NCBI RefSeq assembly: GCF_015751965.1
Contig: NZ_JADOVH010000001.1
Location: 372,001 to 436,000 of the forward strand
DNA: 64,000 nucleotides
Reading direction: 5' to 3'
From: Frigoribacterium sp. CG_9.8
GTDB lineage: Bacteria; Actinomycetota; Actinomycetes; Actinomycetales; Microbacteriaceae
The notes below the pieces were generated by a model that saw only the letters and a program-made list of their open reading frames with translations, made no database searches and was not told where the DNA came from. Of the stretch, positions 27,499-36,278 are shown one piece after another. Each line of letters begins with the position of its first letter. The stretch's first letter is position 1. A program made the translations under genes and the position numbers.

Positions 27499-27683
27499 GT
27501 TCGCTCCTCACACCGGGCGCAGTGGGATCCGCGCATCGGCCCCATTCTCCTGCACGCCGGTCAGGGTGTGCCGGACTTTCGTCGGCACGGCCCGGAGTGG
27601 CTGGCCATGGTCGTCCTCCGCAGCGATTGCGCCGGGTTTCCCTCGCGCCTGACCCGCCGAGACTGGCACCCCGCTAGCCCGCA

Positions 27684-27689
27684 TAAGCT
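27684..27689 (+). promoter_or_regulatory. -10 box of a leaderless promoter for pdtaS
   Basis: TAAGCT ends 7 nt before GTG 27697 (spacer AGGCCAC). There is no Shine-Dalgarno, so the mRNA should be leaderless. Confidence 0.55.
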
Positions 27690-27696
27690 AGGCCAC

Positions 27697-29187
27697 GTGT
27701 CGACCCTCTCAAACCTCGTTTCTAACCAGGGCCGTTCCGATGAGGCCGATGTCGAATGGCTCCATCTCCTCGTCGGCGACTGGCAGCTTCTTGCCGACCT
27801 CGCGTTTGCCGACATCGTGCTGTGGGTCCCGACCACAGACGACAATTTCGTCGCTGTCGCGCACGCTCGCCCATCCAGCTCAGCGACGCTGTTCTACCGC
27901 GACTTCGTGGGCCAGGCGATCAGGCCGGAGTGGAAGGGTCAGGTCAGCGAGGCATTCCGTACCGCCCAGATCGTAGACTCTGCTGCGCCCGACTGGTACG
28001 AGGAGACCCCCACGCGTGCGCGCGCGGTCCCGGTGCTGCGACGACTGTCAGTGACGGGATCGGAGTCAACGGCTCATCCGATTGCGGTGATCACCAGGCA
28101 CACCAACCTCAGCGAGGCGCGCACGCCAAGCCGACAGGAACTCACCTTCAACGAGTGTGCGGACGATCTGTTTGCGATGATCTGCGCGGGTGATTTTCCT
28201 GACCTCGGCGCTCCAACCGGCCCGCGGCGCGGTGCGCCGCGCGCATCCGATGGGCTCCTGCGCCTGGATGTCGATGGGATCGTCACCTTCGCTAGCCCCA
28301 ACGGGCTTTCTGCATTCAACCGCATGGGATTCGCGGGTGAGCTTGAGGCCGAGTCGCTTGCCGAGGTCACCACATCGTTGCTCAGCGGAAAGCTCATGAT
28401 TGACGAGTCCCTCCCGCTGGTGGTCACCGGTCGCGCCCCCTGGCGTACCGACATCGAAGCCAGGGGGGTGACCGTGTCACTGCGCGCCATCCCGATCCGG
28501 GATCGCGGCGAGCGGGTCGGTGCGATCGTGCTGTGCCGGGATGTCACGGAGCTGCGCCACCAGGAACGGGAGCTGATCACCAAGGATGCGACCATCCGCG
28601 AGATTCATCACCGGGTGAAGAACAATCTCCAGACTGTTGCGTCGCTTTTGCGTATCCAGGCGAGGAGGTCGCACTCTGATGAAGCTCGGGATTCGCTCAA
28701 TCAGGCGATGCGCCGGGTCGCGGCAATCGCCGTGGTGCACGACACACTGAGCGAGGGTCTCAACCAGAATGTTGATTTCGACGTGGTGTTCGACCGGGTG
28801 CTCAAGCTCATTGCGGAGGTGGCGTCCACGCACAACACGAAGGTGCATCCGACCTTTACAGGCAGTTTTGGCGCACTGCCGAGCGAGTACGCCACACCGC
28901 TCTCGCTCGCCCTCACCGAACTCGTGACCAACGCGGTGGAGCATGGCCTCGCCGGTCGCGAAGGCAATGTCGAGATCATCGCTGACCGCAGTGAAAAGAC
29001 GCTCACGGTGCAGGTTCGCGACAACGGGGGCGGCTTGCCCGAGGGTAAAGTCGGCTCCGGTCTCGGCACCCAAATCGTGCGTACGCTGATCCAGGGGGAG
29101 CTCGGGGGCTCCATCGACTGGCACACCATGGTGGGTAGTGGCACAGAGGTCACCATCGAGATCCCACTGACCTGGCTGACTAAGTAG
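27697..29187 (+). CDS. pdtaS: PdtaS-type cytosolic sensor histidine kinase
   Basis: 496 residues from GTG 27697; upstream in-frame codons would cross its promoter. No transmembrane segment is present. The N-terminal half is GAF-like (about 1-150), followed by a PAS-like domain (GLLRLDVDGIVTFASPNGLSAFNRMG ... GAIVLCRDVTELRHQERELI). The HisKA_2 phospho-acceptor segment is TIREIHHRVKNNLQTVASLLRIQARR. HATPase motifs are LTELVTNAVEHGLAG and DNGGGLPEGKVGSGLGTQIVRTLIQGELGG. This matches the M. tuberculosis PdtaS architecture, and the neighbour WhiB1 is also conserved. The partner PdtaR regulator is not in the window. Confidence 0.9.
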   Translation: MSTLSNLVSNQGRSDEADVEWLHLLVGDWQLLADLAFADIVLWVPTTDDNFVAVAHARPSSSATLFYRDFVGQAIRPEWKGQVSEAFRTAQIVDSAAPDWYEETPTRARAVPVLRRLSVTGSESTAHPIAVITRHTNLSEARTPSRQELTFNECADDLFAMICAGDFPDLGAPTGPRRGAPRASDGLLRLDVDGIVTFASPNGLSAFNRMGFAGELEAESLAEVTTSLLSGKLMIDESLPLVVTGRAPWRTDIEARGVTVSLRAIPIRDRGERVGAIVLCRDVTELRHQERELITKDATIREIHHRVKNNLQTVASLLRIQARRSHSDEARDSLNQAMRRVAAIAVVHDTLSEGLNQNVDFDVVFDRVLKLIAEVASTHNTKVHPTFTGSFGALPSEYATPLSLALTELVTNAVEHGLAGREGNVEIIADRSEKTLTVQVRDNGGGLPEGKVGSGLGTQIVRTLIQGELGGSIDWHTMVGSGTEVTIEIPLTWLTK

Positions 29188-29251
29188 CCGCCCCGGTCGG
29201 TGCGACGGTCGTGACCCCCGCTATCCGTGCAGGTCGCGCAGCGGGCGTGAT

Positions 29252-29347
29252 GAGACCGGGGAACGTATCGAGACCAGCGAACGTACCGAGACAAGCGGCG
29301 GTATCAAAACCTAGCGGCCGTAGCAAATTTAGCGGCGATATAGAAAC
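29252..29347. repeat. Degenerate 18-bp tandem repeat in the pdtaS/whiB1 convergent gap
   Basis: Five 18-bp units, plus a partial sixth, lie at 29252-29269, 29270-29287, 29288-29305, 29306-29323 and 29324-29341. The first two differ at three positions; later units drift to AAAACCTAGCGGCCGTAG-like forms. The array ends at the whiB1 stop codon and fills most of the gap between the two convergent stops. Confidence 0.7.
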
Positions 29348-29596
29348 CTAGGAAGCGCGGCGGGCACGGGCGGCGCGGCGCTTGAGGGCGCGACGCTCAT
29401 CTTCACTCAGACCACCCCAGACACCAGAGTCTTGACTGGTCTCGAGAGCGTACTGCAAGCACATTTCGGTGACGCTGCACCGAGCGCACACCGCTTTCGC
29501 CTTGTCGATCTGGTCGACAGCCGGACCAGTGTTCCCGACGGGGAAAAAGAGTTCGGGGTCGGCCGTGAGGCATGCGGCTTTGTCGCGCCAGTCCAT
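29348..29596 (-). CDS. whiB1: WhiB1-type iron-sulfur transcription factor
   Basis: 82 residues from ATG 29596 (MDWRDKAACLTADPELFFPVGN). The four cluster-ligand Cys are in AAC, VCARC and EMC, followed by the GVWGG turn (SGVWGGLSEDERRALKRR) and a basic tail. WhiB1 binds a [4Fe-4S] cluster sensitive to nitric oxide and interacts with sigma-A. AAGGAG lies 9 nt upstream of the ATG on the minus strand. Convergent pdtaS next door is the same arrangement as Rv3219/Rv3220c. Confidence 0.95.
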   Translation of the reverse strand: MDWRDKAACLTADPELFFPVGNTGPAVDQIDKAKAVCARCSVTEMCLQYALETSQDSGVWGGLSEDERRALKRRAARARRAS

Positions 29597-29781
29597 CTGG
29601 GAGTGCTCCTTTTGTTGCGAACGCAGGGCCATGAAGCCCTGAGCAGGGTCATAGACCCAAGCTGGGGATAGGTATCCGGGGGGTTTCGGTGGATGCTCAC
29701 GGCCCTGTGAGTGCAAATCAACCTCACATAGACTCTCATACTGGTTGTAGCAAATCAATAGTCGGACGGGGATCCATAGCT

Positions 29782-30198
29782 ATGAGTGAACCGAGAGTGT
29801 CGCGTCGATCGGTGCAATTGCTCGTGTTGGTGGTGCTTTTGGCGCTCGAAAGCGCCGCCCTTGCGGCGGTGGCTATTTTTCTCATCATCGAATTGTTGGT
29901 GGCCCGCCCCGACTCCATCGCTACTGCGATCGCGCTGCTGTTGCTCGACGCGCTGGCTGCGGTCTGGGTCGGAACGATGGCTGTGCACGCGCTTCGCGGC
30001 CGCTCCTGGGTCCGCAGTGGCGCGCTGACCTGGCAGATATTGCAGATCGCCGTGGGAATCGGCAGCATTCAGGCACCGTTCTCGCGCCCGGACATCGGGT
30101 GGTTGCTCATCCTGCCTGCCGCAGTCGTGGTCTTTTTGCTGTTCACATCGCCGGTAATTGCCGCAACCCGGCGGCAAGACGAGGTTCCCGGGGAGTAG
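29782..30198 (+). CDS. Small four-helix integral membrane protein
   Basis: 138 residues from ATG 29782 (MSEPRVSRRSVQLL). Four hydrophobic segments cover about 11-36, 45-66, 77-95 and 105-125. The pattern LLVLVVLLALESAALAAVAIFLIIELL, WVGTMAVHALRGRSWVRSGALTWQILQIAVG and PDIGWLLILPAAVVVFLLF is seen in conserved actinobacterial membrane proteins of unknown function. It is convergent with bcp, 22 bp away, and divergent from whiB1 across a 185-bp gap that holds the whiB1 leader. Confidence 0.7.
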   Translation: MSEPRVSRRSVQLLVLVVLLALESAALAAVAIFLIIELLVARPDSIATAIALLLLDALAAVWVGTMAVHALRGRSWVRSGALTWQILQIAVGIGSIQAPFSRPDIGWLLILPAAVVVFLLFTSPVIAATRRQDEVPGE

Positions 30199-30220
30199 TT
30201 GCCCTCAGCGATCGCCGCAA

Positions 30221-30700
30221 TCAGGAATCGATGCCGAGCTTTTTACGTAACGAGGCGACGTGGCCCGTGGCCTTCACGTTATAAAGCGGCAGCGTGATGG
30301 CACCGTGCATGTCGATGGCGAAAGTGGAGCGGATGGTTCCGGTCACCGTTTTGCCATAGAGCGACTTGTCACCGTACGCGCCATAGGCGGTGTGCACGGC
30401 GAGATCCGGGTCACTGAGGAGGGGGAAGTTGAGGCCCTGTTCCGTCTGGAACTTCTTGAGCGCGGGCGCGGCATCCTTCGAGATTCCGAGCACGGTGTAG
30501 CCAGCCGACTTGAGCGAGTTGATGCTGTCGCGGAAGTCGCAGGCCTGCGACGTGCATCCGGGAGTGGATGCGGCGGGGTAAAAGTAGACGATCACGTTGT
30601 CGCCGACGTAATCGCTAAGCGATACGGGTGACCCATCCTGATTGCTCAGGGTGAAAGCGGGGGCAGCATGCCCGGGCTCGAGTTTCAGTGGTGTGGTCAC
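30221..30700 (-). CDS. bcp: Thiol peroxidase of the Bcp/PrxQ family
   Basis: 159 residues. It reduces hydroperoxides using a peroxidatic Cys in YFYPAASTPGCTSQACDFRD (about residue 49), with a resolving Cys five residues later, the PrxQ alpha2 arrangement. The thioredoxin-fold start (APAFTLSNQDGSPVSLSDYVG) and end (GHVASLRKKLG) are complete. The usual Lys/Phe of PKAFTPGC is replaced by AAST, a mild variant. AGGAGAACC lies just upstream of the ATG. Electrons would come from thioredoxin. Confidence 0.93.
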   Translation of the reverse strand: MTTPLKLEPGHAAPAFTLSNQDGSPVSLSDYVGDNVIVYFYPAASTPGCTSQACDFRDSINSLKSAGYTVLGISKDAAPALKKFQTEQGLNFPLLSDPDLAVHTAYGAYGDKSLYGKTVTGTIRSTFAIDMHGAITLPLYNVKATGHVASLRKKLGIDS

Positions 30701-30835
30701 GCGGTTCTCCTTTGGCTGCGGCGATTGCTGTGCACAATCCTACGGATTGTCCGGTCGGTGAATCGCGGTTCGCGACGCCTCAATAGCGATGCTAATATTT
30801 ACCCTTGGTCGTCCCGTTTGTCACGAGAACCGATC

Positions 30836-30908
<73 letters not shown>

Positions 30909-30926
30909 CAGTAAAACACCTGTCCA

Positions 30927-30944
30927 GAGGCCAGATACGGCCTC
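30927..30944 (+). terminator. Short hairpin 18 bp after tRNA-Lys
   Basis: GAGGCC (30927-30932), a 6-nt loop, then GGCCTC (30939-30944), a perfect 6-bp stem without a U-tract. It could mark the 3' end or processing region of the tRNA transcript. Confidence 0.3.
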
Positions 30945-31049
30945 ACACACCACCGCTGTATTCTGCCGTGCTCTCTACGTGCAGTGTCTCTCACGGTCGG
31001 CTGACTGCCGAGGCCCACACCCGGGAGGATTCTTCTGCGAAAGCAGGGC

Positions 31050-31433
31050 TCACTGCGTGCGCAGAAGTGCGAGAAACTCGTCGGCCATGGCCAGCTGCTG
31101 CTGAAGTTTCGCGCGGCGCTCGACCGCCTGGATGATGAACCCGTCGAGGTCCGCGCGCACAGCGGGATCCTCCGATCCGATCCCGCCGAGCGTGTCGATG
31201 ATGCGAAGAAGCTCAGTCATTTCATCCAGCATGAAGCCGAGGGGCTTCATTCGACGAATCACCATCAGGCGGCCGATATCCCCCTGGGTGTACAGCCGGA
31301 ATCCGCCCTCGGTACGACCGGTCGGCTTGAGAAGTCCCACTTCGTCGTAGTGACGGATCGTACGCAGAGACAAGCCGGTCCGCTCCGCAAGCTCGCCGAT
31401 ATGCATCGTCCCTTCACCGGCCGTTTCGCCCAC
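31050..31433 (-). CDS. MerR family transcriptional regulator
   Basis: 127 residues from GTG 31433, chosen because AAGGAGG (31439-31445) lies at proper spacing; the conserved domain begins at MHIGELAERTGLSLRTIRHYDEVGLLKPTGRTEGGFRLYTQGDIGRL. This is the MerR winged HTH, then a coiled-coil to the C-terminus (about 70-125). No Cys metal-binding cluster is present at the C-terminus, so a heavy-metal sensor is unlikely. It diverges from the SulP transporter, which is its likely target. Confidence 0.9.
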   Translation of the reverse strand: MGETAGEGTMHIGELAERTGLSLRTIRHYDEVGLLKPTGRTEGGFRLYTQGDIGRLMVIRRMKPLGFMLDEMTELLRIIDTLGGIGSEDPAVRADLDGFIIQAVERRAKLQQQLAMADEFLALLRTQ

Positions 31434-31452
31434 GTCATCCTCCTTATAACTA

Positions 31453-31468
31453 ACCCTTACGTTAGGGT
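31453..31468. promoter_or_regulatory. Palindromic site between merR-type regulator and SulP gene
   Basis: ACCCTTACGTTAGGGT is a near-perfect 16-bp palindrome; only the two T residues flanking the ACGT core fail to pair. It lies just upstream of the regulator's Shine-Dalgarno and ~150 bp before the SulP start. MerR proteins bind such dyads between promoter boxes, so it is a good operator candidate. Confidence 0.5.
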
Positions 31469-31615
31469 AGTGTTGACATGTTAGCTAAATAACTGCTGCA
31501 CGACTGCTCCCACTCACCCCATTGTCGAACACGACTCTGCTGGGCCTGCGCAATGATGTGCCCACTCACCTCATCCATCGGTTCTCACGAGAGAGCCCAA
31601 TTCTCGGAGTCCCCT

Positions 31616-33142
31616 ATGGTCATCGCCGAAAAAACGCCCAGGCTCACAGCCAATCGATATCGAGCCGACCCAACCGTGCTGACCGCACTCCGGTCACCAC
31701 GCCTGCTCACGCGCGAGGTGCTCGCAGGACTGGTCGTCGCCATGGCGCTGATCCCAGAGGCAATCTCGTTCTCGATCATCGCCGGCGTCGACCCGCGAGT
31801 CGGGTTGTTCTCCTCCTTCATAATGGCGGTGTCCATTGCCTTCCTCGGCGGACGGCCTGCCATGATCACCGCTGCCACTGGAGCGATTGCCCTCGTTGTA
31901 GCGCCACTCGTGCGCGAACACGGCCTCGATTACCTCATCGCGGCAGTGATTCTGGCAGGTATCTTCCAGATTGCACTCGGGCTTCTCGGGGTCGCAAAGC
32001 TGATGCGATTCATTCCGCGCAGTGTCATGGTCGGCTTCGTCAACGCCCTGGCGATCCTGATCTTTTCTGCCCAACTGCCGAACCTGATCGGCGTTCCTTG
32101 GCTGGTGTATCCCCTTGTTGCGGTCGGCATCGTGATCATGGTCGTCATGCCCCGGCTCACTACGGCGGTCCCGGCGCCGCTTGTTGCTATCATCCTCATC
32201 ACCGTCGTCGTGATCGCAACCGCGATCACTGTGCCGAACGTCGGGGACGAAGGCGCACTGCCCAAGAGCCTCCCGCAGTTGTTCATCATCCAGATTCCCG
32301 TCACCTGGGAGACGTTGCTGATCATCGCGCCGTTCGCGTTCGCGATGGCACTTGTTGGCCTGCTCGAATCGTTGATGACCGCCAAGTTGGTCGATGACAT
32401 CACCGATACCCACTCCAACAAGACCCGTGAGAGCCTCGGGCAGGGCGCGGCGAATATCCTTTCTGGACTCTTCGGCGGAATGGGCGGCTGCGCCATGATC
32501 GGCCAGACGATGATCAACGTCAAAGCCTCGGGTGCCCGCACCCGCATTTCGACCTTCCTTGCTGGAGTCTTCCTGCTCATCCTCGTCGTCGCACTCGGCG
32601 ATCTTGTGGCCATCATCCCGATGGCCGCCCTGGTCGCCGTGATGATCATGGTCGCCGTCGGTACCTTCGACTGGCACAGCATCCGCTGGTCGACCCTCAA
32701 GCGGATGCCGAAGAGCGAGACGACCGTGATGGTTGCGACCGTCATCGTCGTCGTGCTCACGAATAACCTCGCCATCGGCGTCGTGGTCGGCGTGACCGTC
32801 GCAATGGTCGCCTTCGCCCGCCGTGTCGCGCACCTGGTCACAGTTGATCGGAGGCTCTGTACCGCGGACGGCGTGGCCACTGCGCGTTACACCGTGAACG
32901 GGGAACTGTTCTTCGCCTCGAGCAACGACCTCACCACCCAGTTCGAATACGCGTTGGATCCCGCACAGGTGGTTATCGACATGACCGGATCCCATGTCTG
33001 GGACGCGTCGACTGTCGCGGCCCTCGACGGAATCAACTACCGCTACGGACGGCTCGGCAAGACCGTGACCATCACCGGTATGAATGAAGCGAGCACGTCG
33101 ATGCACTCACGGCTGGCCGGCAACCTCGGCGGGGGACACTGA
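31616..33142 (+). CDS. SulP family anion transporter with STAS domain
   Basis: 508 residues from ATG 31616, with GGAG at 31606-31609. The SulP core opens LTREVLAGLVVAMALIPEAISFSIIAGVDPRVGLFSSFIMAVSIAFLGGRPAMITAATGAIALV; about 10-12 transmembrane helices follow. The C-terminal cytoplasmic STAS domain (about 410-505) is RYTVNGELFFASSNDLTTQFEYALDPAQVVIDMTGSHVWDASTVAALDGI. The substrate is uncertain: sulfate, bicarbonate or another anion. The last codons sit in a 17-bp tandem duplication that spans the stop (33127-33160). Confidence 0.92.
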   Translation: MVIAEKTPRLTANRYRADPTVLTALRSPRLLTREVLAGLVVAMALIPEAISFSIIAGVDPRVGLFSSFIMAVSIAFLGGRPAMITAATGAIALVVAPLVREHGLDYLIAAVILAGIFQIALGLLGVAKLMRFIPRSVMVGFVNALAILIFSAQLPNLIGVPWLVYPLVAVGIVIMVVMPRLTTAVPAPLVAIILITVVVIATAITVPNVGDEGALPKSLPQLFIIQIPVTWETLLIIAPFAFAMALVGLLESLMTAKLVDDITDTHSNKTRESLGQGAANILSGLFGGMGGCAMIGQTMINVKASGARTRISTFLAGVFLLILVVALGDLVAIIPMAALVAVMIMVAVGTFDWHSIRWSTLKRMPKSETTVMVATVIVVVLTNNLAIGVVVGVTVAMVAFARRVAHLVTVDRRLCTADGVATARYTVNGELFFASSNDLTTQFEYALDPAQVVIDMTGSHVWDASTVAALDGINYRYGRLGKTVTITGMNEASTSMHSRLAGNLGGGH

Positions 33143-33160
33143 GCGGCGGGGGACACTGAA
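33127..33160. repeat. 17-bp tandem duplication spanning the SulP stop codon
   Basis: CGGCGGGGGACACTGAG at 33127-33143 and CGGCGGGGGACACTGAA at 33144-33160. The TGA stop (33140-33142) is inside the first copy. Confidence 0.8.
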
Positions 33161-33222
33161 CGTCGGGGCGAGAAAAGTAGCTGCCCCGCGGTCCGGCGCA
33201 TCCGCCACGGCAGACGCCACAG

Positions 33223-34203
33223 TTACTCGTATGAACGCCTGATCCCCGCGGCCTCATAAATCGCATCGATAGCGGCCATATTGCCAATGGGATCGGCGCC
33301 TTCGGTTGGCAACGGCATCCCACTTGCCAGGGCGCTGATGACTGCCTCCAGTTGATGGTCGTAGGTGGTCGCACCGGCAACAGTCCGTACTCGGCCGACT
33401 CCACCAACGGTCTCCACAATGGTGTGCCCTGCCGATGGGAAAACGAGGTTTTCGACCAGCAGTGTGCCTGACGTGCCAACAACGCGCAGCGTCGATCCGG
33501 CGACTGCATCGGCATGCATCGACGCGGTGACTCGACCCGTAGCGCCGCCGGAAAATTGCAGTGTCGCATCCATGCTCATATCAGCGCCCATGGGATTGAG
33601 CGTTGCAACAGCCTCAATCACCGTGGGTTCTTCGTTCATGAAAGCTCGTAACCAGTGAAGGGGATAGCAGCCGAGATCCATGAGCGCGCCACCGCCGAGC
33701 GCGGGGTCGTGGCGAATGGACAGTGCGTCAAACGGGTTGTTGTAGACAAAATCTCCGTGCAGCGACTGGATTTCCCCGAGTCGACCGGATGCTTTCATCG
33801 CATCCAGCTCGAGGCTCAGCGGATGGTACCGATCATGGAATGCCTCGATCAGGCGGTGACCGGTGTCATTCGCCGCTTGGTTCATACGCAGTACCTGCGC
33901 AGAGTTCATTGCAAACGGCTTTTCGCACAGGACATCTTTGCCGGACTGCAGGGCGGCGATCGACCATTCGGCATGCTCAGATGGGGGAAGGGCGTTGTAG
34001 ATCAGGTCGATATCCGGATCGGCGAGTAGCTCGCGGTAGCTTCCGTAGGATCGCTCGATGTCATGCTTCTCCGCATAGGTGGCGGCGGATTGACCACTCC
34101 GTGCAGCGACGGCGACAACTGACGCATCCGACCTTCGGCCGGCTGGGCGGATAACTGCCGCTGGCGCTATGCCCGAGGCACCCAATAATCCGATTCTGAC
34201 CAC
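33223..34203 (-). CDS. Gfo/Idh/MocA family NAD(P)-dependent oxidoreductase
   Basis: 326 residues from GTG 34203 (VVRIGLLGASGIAPAAVI). The N-terminal Rossmann fold has GASGIA; the conserved LLADPDIDLIYNALPPSEHAEWSIAALQSGKDVLCEKPFAMNSAQ contains the EKP motif with the catalytic-site Lys. The C-terminal alpha/beta domain includes GDFVYNNPFDALSIRHDPALGGGALMDLGCYPLHWLRAF. These enzymes oxidise sugars or inositols. The substrate is not readable. It diverges from the FadR gene at the left border of the sugar locus. Confidence 0.88.
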   Translation of the reverse strand: MVRIGLLGASGIAPAAVIRPAGRRSDASVVAVAARSGQSAATYAEKHDIERSYGSYRELLADPDIDLIYNALPPSEHAEWSIAALQSGKDVLCEKPFAMNSAQVLRMNQAANDTGHRLIEAFHDRYHPLSLELDAMKASGRLGEIQSLHGDFVYNNPFDALSIRHDPALGGGALMDLGCYPLHWLRAFMNEEPTVIEAVATLNPMGADMSMDATLQFSGGATGRVTASMHADAVAGSTLRVVGTSGTLLVENLVFPSAGHTIVETVGGVGRVRTVAGATTYDHQLEAVISALASGMPLPTEGADPIGNMAAIDAIYEAAGIRRSYE

Positions 34204-34352
34204 AGTGTCTTCTTTCCTGAATGAGTGAAACCCGTTACCCAACGAGAGCATAAGCGAGACCGTTGAACATACCAATTCGAAGGTCAGCGCAGAGTGATTC
34301 GCGTCATACGCTGCAATTTATTCCTGTCAATCGCGTTGCACACAGTCAAAGA

Positions 34353-34358
34353 TATGAT
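34353..34358 (+). promoter_or_regulatory. -10 box of a leaderless promoter for the FadR-type regulator
   Basis: TATGAT, then CTCTAC, then ATG 34365. The 6-nt gap and absence of a Shine-Dalgarno predict a leaderless mRNA. Confidence 0.6.
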
Positions 34359-34364
34359 CTCTAC

Positions 34365-35129
34365 ATGGCTGTGACCGATGAAGCAATTCTCCAAATCAAA
34401 GAGATGATTCTGTCGGGTGAGCTCAAGCCCGGAGACCGCTTACCGCCAGAAAAACTTCTCAGCGAGAGTCTCGGTCTTTCGAGAAGCTCAATGCGTGAAG
34501 CCGTCAAGGCGCTCGAGGTCATCAGGGTGCTCGATGTGCGCCGTGGCGATGGAACGTACGTCACCAGTCTTGAACCGCGCCTGCTGCTCGAGGCCATGTC
34601 TTTTGTCATCGACCTGCAGGACGATTCTTCGATCCTCGAGCTGTTCGCCGTGCGACGCATCCTCGAGCCCGCTGCGGTCGCTCTTGCTGCTGCTCATGTC
34701 ACCGCTTCGGATATTGCAGATCTCCGCACCCAGCTTGCTGCCGTCGACGAGTCGAGCAGCGTGGAGGATCTGGTGGCTCACGATCTGAATTTTCATGGCT
34801 TGATTGCCAGTGCGGCTGGCAATGCCTACCTGACCAGCCTCATCGACTCGCTTTCCAGCCGAACGGTCAGGGCTCGCATCTGGCGTGGACTCACGCAGGA
34901 GAATTCGGTGCCGCGCACGCTTGGTGAACACCACGCGATTGTGGATGCCCTCGAGCGCGGGGATGCCGCTCTCGCGCGGGCCCTCACCATTGTGCATATT
35001 TCCGGGGTGGAACAGTGGCTCACGGATGCAGTTCACGCGCTCTCTGCACCCGAATCGCTCAGGCTGGATGTCTCACGCGCGGTGAAGTCATCCCCTACTG
35101 AGGAGCTGCCTGCAGCGCCGGTTCGATAA
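34365..35129 (+). CDS. GntR family transcriptional regulator, FadR subfamily
   Basis: 254 residues from ATG 34365. The winged HTH is ILQIKEMILSGELKPGDRLPPEKLLSESLGLSRSSMREAVKALEVIRVLDVRRGDGTYV (about 7-65). The FCD ligand domain follows (LELFAVRRILEPAAVALAAAHVTASDIADLRTQLAAVDE ... DLNFHGLIASAAGNAYLTSLIDSL ... EHHAIVDALERGDAALARALTIVHI), with the metal-site Asp/His residues in DLNFH and HHAIV. Ligands of such regulators are usually sugar acids or carboxylates. It sits upstream of a PfkB kinase and across from a Gfo/Idh gene. Confidence 0.92.
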   Translation: MAVTDEAILQIKEMILSGELKPGDRLPPEKLLSESLGLSRSSMREAVKALEVIRVLDVRRGDGTYVTSLEPRLLLEAMSFVIDLQDDSSILELFAVRRILEPAAVALAAAHVTASDIADLRTQLAAVDESSSVEDLVAHDLNFHGLIASAAGNAYLTSLIDSLSSRTVRARIWRGLTQENSVPRTLGEHHAIVDALERGDAALARALTIVHISGVEQWLTDAVHALSAPESLRLDVSRAVKSSPTEELPAAPVR

Positions 35130-35201
35130 CGTGATTTCAGATGCGCTCTGTGCAGAGCCGCATGGTGTTTGCAGGGTTGGCGCCCTCGAAGAGAGGAAGA
35201 A

Positions 35202-36140
35202 ATGAACCAGGAGTTGTCACAGTCTGAACCCGGCTCTGTGGTGATCATCGGCAGCATCACTGCAGATCTCACGACTTTCTCGCATCGTCTGCCGGCACCG
35301 GGCGAGACAGTACTGGGTGAGGAATTCACTCTGGTGCTCGGGGGGAAAGGCGCAAACCAGGCGATCGCTGCCAGCCGTGCTGGGGCGAATGCACAGATGG
35401 TCGGCTGCATCGGCGATGACCTCTTTGCTGACCTGGTGTCACACGGGCTAACAGAAGCCGGTGTCGACCTGTCCCACGTGAGCACTGTTGCCGGTCCCAC
35501 CGGAATCGCGCACATTCGCGTGGACGATTCCGGTGAGAGCGACATCGTGATGGTGCCGTTGGCAAATTCTGCCCTGTCAACGGCCCAGATCGACGCATAC
35601 TTTGCCGACCCGGCTGCACACGCGAGTGTGCTCCTCACCCAATTGGAAATCCCCTGGGCCATTACGCAATACGCCATCAAGAAGGCACGAGCAGCAGGAT
35701 TGATGGTTGTGCTCGATCCCGCCCCGGCCGCGCAGTTGGATGCAGACATCTGGCCGCTCGTAGATATCGTCACCCCGAACGAGACCGAAGCGAGCATTCT
35801 CACTGGTATCCCCGTCACCGATGCGCTGTCCGCCATTGAGGCTGGAAACTGGTTCGTCGAACGGGGGACGAAACACGCACTCATCACGATGTCGTCACTG
35901 GGCGCCGTACTTGTTTCTTCCGAAGGCGTGAAGCACTTCAGCTGCATCCCAGTTATCGCCATCGACTCAACCGCCGCCGGTGATTCCTTTGCTGGCTATC
36001 TCGGGGCCGCACTGGCGAGTGGACTACCCCTCAGCAACTCGATCTCCCTCGCTATGGCTGCGGGGGCGCTCGCCGTGACCAAACGAGGCGCGTCCCCGAG
36101 CGTGCCGCACCGGATCGATGTCGACAAGCTACTCGCGTGA
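35202..36140 (+). CDS. PfkB family sugar kinase (ribokinase-like)
   Basis: 312 residues from ATG 35202, preceded by GAGAGGAAG. The N-terminal PfkB signature is VVIIGSITADLTTFSHRLPAPGETVLGEEFTLVLGGKGANQAIAASRAGA. The C-terminal ATP/anion-hole signature is AIDSTAAGDSFAGYLGAALA (Asp is the catalytic base). The GGKGANQA loop is that of ribokinases, but other sugars are possible. The gene is convergent with the sugar-binding protein gene across a strong bidirectional terminator. Confidence 0.9.
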   Translation: MNQELSQSEPGSVVIIGSITADLTTFSHRLPAPGETVLGEEFTLVLGGKGANQAIAASRAGANAQMVGCIGDDLFADLVSHGLTEAGVDLSHVSTVAGPTGIAHIRVDDSGESDIVMVPLANSALSTAQIDAYFADPAAHASVLLTQLEIPWAITQYAIKKARAAGLMVVLDPAPAAQLDADIWPLVDIVTPNETEASILTGIPVTDALSAIEAGNWFVERGTKHALITMSSLGAVLVSSEGVKHFSCIPVIAIDSTAAGDSFAGYLGAALASGLPLSNSISLAMAAGALAVTKRGASPSVPHRIDVDKLLA

Positions 36141-36228
36141 TCCGCCAATAATCCGGGCTCACCCTCGACTGCTGTCCCGGTGATGCAGAGTAAGACACTC
36201 CCCGACTGCCGAATTCCGAATGCACAAA

Positions 36229-36268
36229 AAAATCTCCCCTCCTCTCAAATCTGAGGAGGGGAGATTTT
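36229..36268. terminator. Strong bidirectional intrinsic terminator
   Basis: Perfect 16-bp arms 36229-36244 and 36253-36268 (AAAATCTCCCCTCCTC and its complement) enclose an 8-nt loop. An A-run on the left becomes a U-run in each direction. It separates the convergent PfkB and sugar-binding protein genes. Confidence 0.9.
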
Positions 36269-36278
36269 CTAGAATGAC

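Noticed and set aside
29252-29347. Possible CRISPR array
   Set aside because: Period is 18 bp with no spacers, units are degenerate and no cas gene is nearby.
31694-33106. Antisense frame of ~470 codons opposite the SulP gene, rich in Asp/His/Glu
   Set aside because: The composition is the mirror of hydrophobic Val/Ile codons in the transporter, not a real protein.
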